NCBI GenBank assembly: GCA_016717705.1
Contig: JADKFD010000001.1
Location: forward strand, 203,817-267,816
DNA length: 64,000 bases
From: Rhodanobacteraceae bacterium
Lineage (GTDB): Bacteria; Pseudomonadota; Gammaproteobacteria; Xanthomonadales; SZUA-5
Reading direction: 5' to 3'
Shown here: one piece after another, positions 27,577-35,981 of the stretch
Position numbering within the stretch: position 1 is the stretch's first letter
Layout of the letters: each line of letters opens with the position of its first letter
The notes under the pieces: model-generated
Told to the model about the DNA's origin: nothing
Databases searched by the model: none
The model's input: only the letters and a program-made list of their open reading frames with translations
Translations under genes and position numbers: made by a program

Positions 27577-28753
27577 AGCGGATCTCGTCTTCGTCACCGT
27601 CGTCTTCGTCGTCTCGGGCACGCTCGCCGTGACTGCCGTAAACGCGCGCAGTCTGGTTGGCGTGGTTCCACAGGGCGTCTGCCGCCTCGCGCCAGGGCTT
27701 GCCGGACACCAGATCGAGCCCGCCGCGCAGCGCCGCTTCGACCTCGCTCGGCCAGGAGTGATCGGCCAGCAGGTACAGGTAATCGGCGATCAGTTCCAGC
27801 GCCGCCTCCAGCGAGCGCCCGACCGCGCGCAATTCGCCGGTGGTCTGCATGCGATGGCCGGCGCCGAGCATCGAGGTCAGCAGCGAGGGCGTGCCCTCGT
27901 GCAGCGGATTGATCGCGAAGCGGGCGTTGCCCAGGCACGCGCGCAATTCCTCCACCGGCACCTGGCGCATCTCCTTGATGCACTTGGCCAGCGCGCTGTC
28001 GCGCTTGTTCGGGTTTTCGTCCTTGTCGGTGTAGGCATCGGCGCTCTCGTTCAGAGCCGCACGCACGCTGCCGAACAGCGGCAAGGTGTAACGCACCTGA
28101 TTGGCCGCATACGAACCGAGCGCATCGAGGAACCGCACCGAGCGCCGCCGCCGCGACTCCTGCATCAGCTCGTTGACGGTAGTCCAATGGGTATTCCAGA
28201 TTTCCAGCGCGCGGGCGAACTCGGCCTCGTCCAGCGGCGCCACCGGTTCGCGGTCGGAAGCCTCGACGCCGAATCGATGCGCCAGCCAGCCATCGTTGCT
28301 GTCCGACTCCATCGCCATGCGCTGCAGCACTTCGGCCAGCTTGGACGGATGCAACAGCGACAAGCGGTCGCGGAATTCCAGCGACACGGTGTCGTCATGC
28401 AAGCGCGGCTGGAACAGCTGGCCGGTGGCGCTCAGGCGGGTCAGCACATAGCGCAGAGCGGCGGTCGACTGCGCCGCTGGCGTCAACGCCATCAATGCCG
28501 TGCTCAGCACCAGCGAGTCGTCGTCGATGTGCACGCGCACGCGCGCCGAGCCCTGGACGAAACACAGCGGAGCCTGGGCCAGGTCGGGAATCTCGATATC
28601 GGGCAGCAGGTAGCCGAGCGTCTCGTGGACCGCCGTCAGGTACTCACCCGCCTCGTAGGACTCGATCGCGCGGTCACGCCGGGCGTAGTCGCGCGGCGCC
28701 ACCGCCAGGCGATGGCGTATCGGCTGCGGACATTGGAGTGATGCAATGGACAT
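27566..28753 (-). CDS. Unknown protein with YbjN-like region, coupled to the cytoplasmic S1C protease
   Basis: A 395-residue soluble protein. Residues about 55-160 (ARVRVHIDDDSLVLSTALM, AALRYVLTRLSATGQLFQPR, DTVSLEFRDRLSLLHPSKLA) have the alternation of a YbjN/type III-chaperone-like fold; the middle is helical and the C-terminus is strongly acidic (RARDDEDDGDEDEIRYDA). I do not recognise a named family for the rest. Its stop overlaps the protease start, and both proteins seem to carry the same kind of chaperone-like domain, so they may form a complex. The ATG at 28753 starts MSIASLQCPQPIRHRLAV. Confidence 0.65.
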   Translation of the reverse strand: MSIASLQCPQPIRHRLAVAPRDYARRDRAIESYEAGEYLTAVHETLGYLLPDIEIPDLAQAPLCFVQGSARVRVHIDDDSLVLSTALMALTPAAQSTAALRYVLTRLSATGQLFQPRLHDDTVSLEFRDRLSLLHPSKLAEVLQRMAMESDSNDGWLAHRFGVEASDREPVAPLDEAEFARALEIWNTHWTTVNELMQESRRRRSVRFLDALGSYAANQVRYTLPLFGSVRAALNESADAYTDKDENPNKRDSALAKCIKEMRQVPVEELRACLGNARFAINPLHEGTPSLLTSMLGAGHRMQTTGELRAVGRSLEAALELIADYLYLLADHSWPSEVEAALRGGLDLVSGKPWREAADALWNHANQTARVYGSHGERARDDEDDGDEDEIRYDA

Positions 28754-28963
28754 GAACAGGAATGCTCAGCACGTGACAGCGAGCGCGGAGTCTTGCAGCG
28801 TGTCATGGGGTGTGCAAGCGCCCGCAACGGCGCAGGTTCAGCATGCGCGTGCAGCCTCATGCCTCGCGACCCCGCGAAATACGCTTGGAACGACTGCGCC
28901 CGCACAGCGATACTTGGCGCAACCGGGGACCCTGGTCCCACCGCAAGCTGTCGCGAGCGCCTC

Positions 28964-29506
28964 ATGAACCGATACGTCGCCCTGCTGCGCGCCATCAATG
29001 TCGGCGGCCGCAACGTGAAGATGGATGCGCTGCGCGAGGTGTTCGTGCAGTTGGGTTTCCATGCCGTCGACACCCATCTGGCCAGCGGCAACGTGTTGTT
29101 CGATTCCAACGCCAATTCCCTGCTGGCGGTGCGCGCGCGCATTGAAAGCGCGCTCGAACGCGCGCTCGGCTTCGAGGTGGCCAGCATTCTGCGCCTGCAG
29201 GGCGAACTGGCACCGGTCGCCGCGCGCGCACAGGCGCTGCAATCGCGGCCGGGTATCGTCGCCGCCAACGTCGGCTTCTTCGCCGAACCGCCGGGTGCCG
29301 CAGGCGAGCGCGCGCTGAAGGTCTTGCGCAGCGAGATCGACGATCTGGAACTGGACGGTCGCGAACTCTACTGGGCCTGCGCCCTGAAGCAGAGCGAATC
29401 GAGCTTCGATAGCGGCAAGCTCGAGCGCGCGCTGAAAATGCCGGTGACCTTCCGCGGCGCCAATACGGTGGTGCAGCTGGCGGCGAAAGCGCGTCCGGCT
29501 GCCTGA
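28964..29506 (+). CDS. DUF1697 family protein
   Basis: A 180-residue protein with the DUF1697 signature at the start (YVALLRAINVGGRNVKMDAL), THLASGNVLFDSNANS and the C-terminal SSFDSGKLERALKMPVTFRG and NTVVQLA. The family has two small ferredoxin-like domains and no assigned function. ATG at 28964. The 210 bases before it hold no clear promoter. Confidence 0.9.
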   Translation: MNRYVALLRAINVGGRNVKMDALREVFVQLGFHAVDTHLASGNVLFDSNANSLLAVRARIESALERALGFEVASILRLQGELAPVAARAQALQSRPGIVAANVGFFAEPPGAAGERALKVLRSEIDDLELDGRELYWACALKQSESSFDSGKLERALKMPVTFRGANTVVQLAAKARPAA

Positions 29507-29526
29507 TCCCCTGCCGCCCGGGCTCT

Positions 29527-29620
29527 GGTAGGCCGTTGTATCGCGCAGCGATTCACCGGCGCTTTTGCATACACCCGCGCAAGTACCCGGTGAACGCGCG
29601 GACGCGCGTACACCGGGCTA
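29527..29620. repeat. Palindrome-rich element, family F
   Basis: Words GATTCACCGGCGC and CCCGGTGAACGCGCGGACGC-GCGTACACCGGG, related to 18975-19050 (GCGTTCACCGGGTG, CGTACACCGGCC). Lies between two convergent genes. Confidence 0.5.
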
Positions 29621-30307
29621 CATGAAGCGCGCCCACAAGGCCTCGAACTGACCGGCAAACTCGCGCAATTGTTGCGGATCGTTGGTCGCCACCAGGTTCT
29701 CTTCGTTGACCTGACTGGCGCTGCGGGTCCAGTTGAAGCTGCCGTTGAGCAGCCAGCGCTCGTCGAACAGCGCGAACTTGTGGTGCATGTGGGCGTCGGA
29801 ATCGTCCAGCACGATGGCAATGCCTGCCTCGCGCAGCCGCTGGATGTCGCTGCCGGCGTCGTGTCGCTTGTCGTCGTCGCTGATCACGCGCACAGCGACC
29901 CGTCGCCGGTGCGCCGCGAGGATGGCCGCGGTGATGTCGTCGTCAGCGATGGTGAACACGCAGATATCGGCGCGCTTGCGGCAACTGCCGATGTGGTTGA
30001 TCACCGCGGCCCGACATTCGCTGCCCGGACTGAACCACACCTCGGTCTCGATCACCACCGGCGCGGCGACTTGGTCGAGCACTTTCACCACGTCGTTCAG
30101 CCACTTGACCAGCGCCGGCATCGAGGCGGCCTGGAGCGGATCGCGGGCGCGCGCCAGCACCAGTTCGAAAGCGTGATTGCGCAGTTGCCGCAACTGGTCG
30201 ATGCGCCACGGCCGGGCGCTCAAGTCGGCGACCAGCGCGTGCTTCTCCGGCGTGGTCAGCACGGCGTCGTCGATGCTGCGGTCGATGCGGTCGAGCAAGG
30301 CTTGCAT
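29618..30307 (-). CDS. Phospholipase D-like protein with a single HKD motif
   Basis: A 229-residue protein. The C-terminal half has a PLD fold with one HxK motif (HMHHKFALFDERWLLNGSFN, followed by WTRSA), so it probably works as a homodimer like Nuc or mitochondrial PLD: a nuclease or phosphodiesterase. SCRKRADICVFTIADDDIT and GIAIVLDDSDAHMHHKF are typical. The N-terminal 80 residues are helical (LLDRIDRSIDDAVLTTPEKH) and not part of the catalytic fold. ATG 30307 starts MQALLDRID. No signal peptide. Confidence 0.8.
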   Translation of the reverse strand: MQALLDRIDRSIDDAVLTTPEKHALVADLSARPWRIDQLRQLRNHAFELVLARARDPLQAASMPALVKWLNDVVKVLDQVAAPVVIETEVWFSPGSECRAAVINHIGSCRKRADICVFTIADDDITAAILAAHRRRVAVRVISDDDKRHDAGSDIQRLREAGIAIVLDDSDAHMHHKFALFDERWLLNGSFNWTRSASQVNEENLVATNDPQQLREFAGQFEALWARFM

Positions 30308-30353
30308 GGCGATTTCCGCGGCCTGGACGCCGGCATTGTATGAGCGCCGTGTA

Positions 30354-30433
30354 CGTAGGTCACGTTGGCCGCGGAGCGGCCGACGTGACATTGCACGGTG
30401 TCACGTAGGCCCTGACGGGCCAACGTGACCTAC
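30354..30433. repeat. Palindromic repeat, family C (GTAGGTCACGTTGG)
   Basis: GTAGGTCACGTTGGCC at the left and GGCCAACGTGACCTAC at the right, with an internal CGACGTGACA/TGTCACGTAG pair. Related copies are at 33975-34013 and 49661-49740. It lies between the PLD-like and the cytochrome genes. Confidence 0.7.
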
Positions 30434-30443
30434 AAATTCGCGA

Positions 30444-33400
30444 TCAATACTGGCTCGGGTGCACCACCGGAATTGACAGCGGCTCGATCGCCACCGGTCC
30501 ACGCTGCCAATGCGCGTTGGGCTCGGTGACGGTGTAGACGTCGGTCGTGGCGTTGCCGGCGCGGGCGCCGTTGAAGGCGAAGTCGACGGTACCACCGGCA
30601 CTGCTGGTCGGGGCGATGGCCGTGCAGTCGGGACAAAAACCGCGATAGTTGAGCATGGACATGCGCTCGGTCGCGGCGTTGCTGCCCTGGCCGAGCACCC
30701 AGCGCGGCTGCCGGTTGCCATCGTAGAAGTACATGATGGCCACCCGCGTGGCGCCGCCGGTGTAGACGCTCAAGCCCCAACCGGGCTCGGCGGCGTTGTA
30801 CCAGGTGCCGTTGCGGTTCGGATTCGATGGCGTGTAGGCCCCGAGCTGCGCTTCGAAAGCTTCGCTGCCGCTGCGCGTACCCAGGCGCCAGTTGAAGCTG
30901 GCGTGGGCGGCATCGGTGAAGTTCATGGTCAGCAAGCCGACCGCCGAAGCGACTGCCGCGCTGCCGTTCCAGGTGTAGCGCTTGAGCTCGGCGGTCCACG
31001 GATTGGAACGTGGGCCCACCGCCTGGTACCAGGTCGGCGTGCCGTCATCGTTGTAGGTGTACCAGGTGACGAATTGCACGTCGCCGGCAAATTGCAGATC
31101 GATGCCGTGGCCGCTGCGCGCCGGGTTGTACCACAGCCCGCCCATCGGCTTGAGCACGATCGAGCCGGCGTCGGCCGGGTTGGAACCCTGCTTGATTTCG
31201 CTGGCATCGCCAATGCCGTCGCCATCACGGTCGATGCCAAGGCGCCGCGCCAGCCCGCGCGGCACCACGGTCAGGTCAACGGCGCACTGGCACTGATGCG
31301 CGCCTGCAATTCGGCGACGGTCAAAGCGGGGCTGCCATCGGCAGTGAGGAAACGATCGGCGGCGGCGTCATAGGCGTAACCAGCGCTGCCCGAATGCGCG
31401 ACCAGATCGACCTTGGTACTGCGCGCCAGCGCCAGCAGTTGGCCGGCGCGCGCGGTCGCGCTGGGGCTGGTCAGCGTTTCCTGCTGACCGACCGCGGCAT
31501 GGCTGTCCTTCGACAGCGGCGCCGGGGCGCCGAGGATCGGGTTGGCGTTGCCGAAATCGGATCCGGAGAAGGCCAGCGTCAGTGCCACCAGGTCAGCGAC
31601 ATCCTGGTCCGAGCGCACGCTGAACACGCGCGCCGACAGAAAGCGCGACAGCGAATCCACCGCGCCGTCGTGGAGAAAGCCAAATCCGGCAACATTGTCG
31701 GTCTGCGTCAGCTCGAAGCCGGTCTTCTCGTACTGGTTGCGCAGCTGCGGCACCTTGATCGACACATTGGTCGAACCATCGGTGCTGACGATGCCGAGAT
31801 GGTTCTCGCCCAGCGGGCCGATCGGCATCACGCTGCCACCGACCGGCACACCGAGCACGCCGAGGAACATCGGACCGTTGGCCGCCATGCCGGTGGGCAG
31901 GGTGTGACAACTGGCGCATTGCAGCGGGCTGTCGAGCAGCCCGGTGGTGTACAGGTCGAGCCCGCGCGTGGCGCTGCCGCTGACCAGCGGGATGCCGGCC
32001 ATCTGGAAGCGCCCGCTGGTGTAGTGACCGGGCAGCGGCAAGGATTGCGGCAGCGTGTTGTCGAGATTGCGGTGGGGATTGGGCGGGAACACCACGGTGG
32101 CGAGGAAGTTCTCGAAGTCCTGCATTTCCCCCGGGCTCAGTTGCACATCGTCGCCAAGCAGACCATGGAAGGCCGGGTTGAAGGCCTCCAGGCCGGCGCG
32201 GTCACCGCGCCAGTGCAGCGGCTCGTGGCCGATGATGTCCTGCATGGTCTGCGTGGTCATCGGCCCCTTCATGCCGTGCCAGTCCTCGCAACGCGGCGAG
32301 CCGATCTGGGTGATGCAGTTCTGGTCGAAGCGCTGCGGCGGCGCGGAAGGATCGCCCAGGTCCCAGGCCAGCCGGTCCATGCGCGCGTCGACGTGACAGG
32401 AGCCGCAGGACACCTGACCGAGGCCGGAGGTGCGGTGGGTGTCGTACAACAAAGGGCGGCCGGCGCGGATCGCCGCCGGCAGCGGATTGAACACCGGCGT
32501 GCGCGACAGTTCCACGCCAGCGGCGCTGTCGACCAGCGACAGCGAGGCCTCGAAGTGATTCCATACGTACAGCCGGCCGCGCGCATTGTCCAGCGCCAGT
32601 CCTGCCGGGCCCTCGCCGACCGCGATCGGCGCGCCGACGCGCGCGCCGTTGGCATCGATGGCGATGACGTTGTTGGAACCCAGGCCCGCGACCCAGCCGC
32701 GCTGGCCGTCGGCGCGCCAGACGATCGCGCGCGGATCGCCGATGCTGCGGTTGCGCTCGGCCTGGGCAATGGTCGATTGCTGGTAGTTGAGATGCGGATT
32801 CAAGTCGACGATGGACTTGTTGCCGCCGACCGCGGTGTTCACCCGCGCCAGATGCACCTTGACGAACTTGCCGTTGACCTTGGGTTCGAAGCGCACCTCG
32901 TTGAAGGCTTCGGTACCGACCACAGTGGCTTCGCCGCTGGCCGGATTCACCGCCAGCGCCATGCCGATGTTCATCAGGCCGTTGACGTAGCGCACGGCCA
33001 GCGTGTTGACGTCGATGACGGCAAGGTCATGGTCGAGCAGATTCCAGCCCGGGCGCCGGCCGGAAGCGCTGGCCAGCGAGCCGCTGACGAACTCGGTCCA
33101 GTCGCCGATATTGTCGTCGCGCCAGCGACCGTCGCTGCCGCGGCGCACGATCAGGCCGACGCGCGGCGGCGTGGCCGCCGGATTCAGTGGCGGATCGAAT
33201 GTCGTGCCGGCATTCGGCGGCGGATTTTGTCCGCCGTAAGGACCGCGCGCGTCGTTTACGGCGTTCGGCAGAGTCGGCACGTTCAACAACAGACCACCGG
33301 ACAAGATCGTCGTGTTGTTGCCGGATTCGAAGATCGCCGCGTAGACGCTGCGACCGTCGCTGCTGACCGCCAGCGCGCGCGGATCTTCGGCCCGGATCGG

Positions 33401-33856
33401 CACCACGGTTGGCGCGGTGGCCAGATTGGCAGGATCGAAGACCTGCACCTGGTTGGCCTGCGAGCAGCTGACGAAGGCACGCGTACCGGCGAACACCACG
33501 TCGAATGGTTCATCGGCGGTGACCAGCGTGGCGCGCACGCGGCGCGCGGCGACATCGATGATGCTGACCGAATCGGAGATGTGGTTGACCACCCACAGCT
33601 CGCCATCGTTGCGAAAACGCACCGACACCGGATCGACGCCGACCACGATGTGGCCGATGCTGACCGGCACTGCTTCGGAGACGTCGAACAGCTGCACGCG
33701 CTGGTCGGCGGTGTGCGCCACCGCCAGCAGCTTGCCGTCGGGGCTGAGGTCGAGCGCGTGAACCGGGTGGTTTTCCCAGTTGACGAAGGGCAGATCGACG
33801 GCGGATGCGGCACTGGCCGAGACGGCAAGCAGCAAAGCAATGGTGTTGCGCAGCAC
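30444..33856 (-). CDS. Secreted diheme cytochrome c/YVTN propeller protein with WY-type C-terminal domain, one frameshift
   Basis: GTG 33856 with GAGG upstream begins a signal peptide (MLRNTIALLLAVSASAASA). A YVTN/lactonase-like propeller follows (LDLSPDGKLLAVAHTADQRV, VGVDPVSVRFRNDGELWVVN), then two class I heme sites, VSCGSCHVDA and LQCASCHTLP, in a di-heme peroxidase-like arrangement. The frame stops at 31271 with SASAPLT; adding one base near 31275 continues it as LTVVPRGLARRLGIDRDGDG-IGDASE, a calcium-type loop, and a final domain with two GxWYNxxxxGxG units (GGLWYNPARSGHGIDL, NGTWYNAAEPGWGLSVY). Repaired length is about 1130 residues. Likely a periplasmic or outer-surface redox protein; substrate unknown. 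Confidence 0.8.
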
Positions 33857-33974
33857 GGGCGGACCTCGATCAGGAATTGCGCGGCCAGCATAAGCCCCGC
33901 AGGGCACTCAACGTGTCAGCAATGGTTGCGTTGACCGGCCCGGACCAGCGTCCGGACCCAGGGAAAAGCAACAT

Positions 33975-34013
33975 GTAGGTCACGTTGGCCGCTTAGCGGG
34001 CTACCTGACCTAC
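33975..34013. repeat. Palindromic repeat, family C
   Basis: GTAGGTCACGTTGGCCGCTT then CTACCTGACCTAC. Shorter than the copies at 30354 and 49661. Confidence 0.6.
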
Positions 34014-34567
34014 GCCTGTGGGCAGGTCTTCGCCAACCCTGCCTTCAGCGCCGTGACCTGTTCCGCGGTCGCCGGCTGCGGACGGCCGCCACCACCGCCG
34101 TCGAAGATGACCTGCCACTGGCCATCCGGGGCGCGCAACCAGGTCGAGATGAACTGTCCGACCATGAAGCGTGGATCCGCGTCCGCCTTGGTGTTTTCGA
34201 TCCAGTACGGACCGCGCGACAGGGCCACGCCGGTCGTACCCGCAATGGTCACGACATCCGGATACCAGCGCAGTACCAGCTCCTCGCCGCTGATGATCCC
34301 GGCCCACGACTCGGTCACGGCGTCGGCGCCACGGGTCAGGCCACCGCGTCCGTCGATGAACACCGTGTCGACGTGCAGATGTGCGCGGAAAGCCACGGCG
34401 TCGTGCGCCTCGACGCTGGCGGCGAAGCTCTTTTCGCGCTCCCAGGCAGCGCACTCAGTTGCCGACATCGGCACCCTGGGCGTCGCCGCCGGAGCGGGTG
34501 GGTCAGCGGCAAAGGCAAAATTGGAAGCGCCCAGCAGGACCCAGGCTACCAACCACTGGTGACTCAT
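34010..34567 (-). CDS. Secreted SnoaL/DUF4440-like protein
   Basis: A 185-residue protein with a signal peptide (MSHQWLVAWVLLGASNFAFA) and an NTF2-like domain: WEREKSFAASVEAHDAVAFR, HLHVDTVFIDGRGGLTRGAD, WYPDVVTIAGTTGVALSRGP, and the typical TWLRAPDGQWQVIFDGGG ending. No catalytic set is obvious. ATG at 34567. Confidence 0.85.
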   Translation of the reverse strand: MSHQWLVAWVLLGASNFAFAADPPAPAATPRVPMSATECAAWEREKSFAASVEAHDAVAFRAHLHVDTVFIDGRGGLTRGADAVTESWAGIISGEELVLRWYPDVVTIAGTTGVALSRGPYWIENTKADADPRFMVGQFISTWLRAPDGQWQVIFDGGGGGRPQPATAEQVTALKAGLAKTCPQA

Positions 34568-34659
34568 CGTTCATTCCTTTGCCGAGCGGCAGACCGCATC
34601 ATCGGCCCCGCGCGCGGTGTCCGCCTGTGCAGGAAGTGCCAAGCGGCGGCGCCGTCGAA

Positions 34660-34679
34660 GGGGGGGGGGGGGGGGGGGG
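34660..34679. repeat. Homopolymer tract of 20 G
   Basis: Twenty consecutive G bases are counted from 34660 to 34679, directly after GCCGTCGAA and before CCCGCCAAAGG. It lies 64 bases upstream of the VOC gene start. Such a tract is very rare in GC-rich coding chromosomes; it may be a slippage tract, or a sequencing artefact. Confidence 0.9.
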
Positions 34680-34742
34680 CCCGCCAAAGGCGAATCGCCA
34701 CTGGCAACAAGGGCACCCAACATCGTCACTGGAGGACAGCAG

Positions 34743-35141
34743 ATGAAACGCGTAACCGGTATCGGCGGCATCTTCATCAAGGCACAGGACACCGAACGCA
34801 TGGCCGACTGGTATCGCCGGCATCTGGGCATCGACATCCAGGCCTGGGGCGGCACTGCCTTTCGCTGGAACGATCCCGATCGTGTCGAGCCGGACGGCGG
34901 CGTCACCGTATGGAGTCTGTTCAAGGCTGACACGAGCTACTTCGCGCCGAGCACCGCGCCGTTCATGGTCAACTACCGGGTCGATGACCTGCATGCGCTA
35001 CTGGCCGCACTGCGCGCCGAGGGCTGCGAGGTCGACGCCAAGGTCGATGAATCCGAATACGGCAAGTTCGGCTGGGTGATGGACCCGGAGGGCAACCGCA
35101 TCGAGCTGTGGCAGCCGCCGGCGGGAGCGCCAACCGGATGA
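34743..35141 (+). CDS. VOC (glyoxalase/bleomycin-resistance fold) protein
   Basis: A 132-residue VOC-superfamily protein: VTGIGGIFIKAQDTERMADW, YRRHLGIDIQAWGGTAFRW and VMDPEGNRIELWQPP, with the DPEGN-x-[IV]EL signature carrying the second metal Glu. GGAGGA precedes the ATG at 34743. Its end overlaps the trmJ start in an ATGA, so the two are coupled. Substrate unknown. Confidence 0.9.
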   Translation: MKRVTGIGGIFIKAQDTERMADWYRRHLGIDIQAWGGTAFRWNDPDRVEPDGGVTVWSLFKADTSYFAPSTAPFMVNYRVDDLHALLAALRAEGCEVDAKVDESEYGKFGWVMDPEGNRIELWQPPAGAPTG

Positions 35142-35890
35142 ACCCGGTCGTGACGGCGGGCTTCGACACCCTGGCGCGCATCCGCGTGGTGCTTTGCGAC
35201 ACCCTGGAGCCGTCCAACATCGGGGCGGCGGCGCGCGCGATGAAGACCATGGGCCTGTCGCGATTGACGCTGGTCAGACCCAAGCAGTTTCCCCACGGCA
35301 TGGCGGTGCGCCTGGCGGTATCCGCCAACAACCTGCTCGATGACGCCGTCGTGGTGACCGAACTGGCCGCTGCCGTGGCCGGCTGTCACGCCGTGTACGG
35401 TGTCAGCGCGCGCCAGCGCAAGATTCCGGTGCGTGTGCTGGGGCCGCGCGAGATGGCGGCGCCGGCGCTGGCGACGGCTGGTGTGGCAGATGTTGCCGTG
35501 GTCTTTGGTGGCGAGGAAGCCGGCCTGAGCAATGACGATCTGCAGCTGTGCGACACCCTGGTGCAGATCCCGAGCGACCCTGGGTGCCGCTCGCTCAATC
35601 TCGCCGCCTCGGTGCAACTGATCGCCTGGGAATTGCGCATGGCGCTGCTGGCGCAAGCTGCACTTCCTCGCAGTCCGCGCTCGGACGCGCCGATCGAGAA
35701 TTTCGAGGAATTGATGGTGGCGCTCGACGGACTGTTGCTCGGCGCCGGCTACTACGGCAACAAGAACCGCGCGCTCACCCAGGAGAAGCTGCGCCGCATC
35801 CTGCAGCGCGCCGACCTGGGCCAGGATGACATCAGGATGCTGCGCGGGGTGATTGCGCAGTTGCGGTCCGCCACCGACGGGTCGACATGA
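35138..35890 (+). CDS. trmJ: tRNA (cytidine/uridine-2'-O)-methyltransferase TrmJ
   Basis: SPOUT-fold methyltransferase of the TrmJ family, which makes Cm32/Um32 in tRNA. Family motifs: LCDTLEPSNIGAAARAMKTM at the N-terminus, VFGGEEAGLSNDDLQLCD, and the knot motif CRSLNLAASVQLIAWELR. A C-terminal helical extension (NKNRALTQEKLRRILQRADL) matches bacterial TrmJ. 250 residues. Overlaps the VOC gene by four bases. TtcA in this window modifies the same tRNA position 32. Confidence 0.93.
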   Translation: MNPVVTAGFDTLARIRVVLCDTLEPSNIGAAARAMKTMGLSRLTLVRPKQFPHGMAVRLAVSANNLLDDAVVVTELAAAVAGCHAVYGVSARQRKIPVRVLGPREMAAPALATAGVADVAVVFGGEEAGLSNDDLQLCDTLVQIPSDPGCRSLNLAASVQLIAWELRMALLAQAALPRSPRSDAPIENFEELMVALDGLLLGAGYYGNKNRALTQEKLRRILQRADLGQDDIRMLRGVIAQLRSATDGST

Positions 35891-35925
35891 GGCCTTTGCA
35901 GGGCCGCTGACCCGGCGACCGCAGT

Positions 35926-35954
35926 TGTGGGTCCGGACAAGGTCCGGACCCACA
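35926..35954. terminator. Perfect 13-bp hairpin between trmJ and the malic enzyme gene
   Basis: TGTGGGTCCGGAC, loop AAG, GTCCGGACCCACA. It stands between two convergent genes. No T-run follows on either side, so a rho-independent terminator is not proven. The inner GTCCGGACC word recurs at 33946-33955 and 42127-42135, so it may be a repeat instead. Confidence 0.5.
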
Positions 35955-35981
35955 GAATCAAGCGCCGCCCGCGCTTCGCGA

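Noticed and set aside
31394..33934. 846-codon plus frame opposite the diheme cytochrome
   Set aside because: The minus strand has two CxxCH sites and a propeller; the plus frame is only its shadow.
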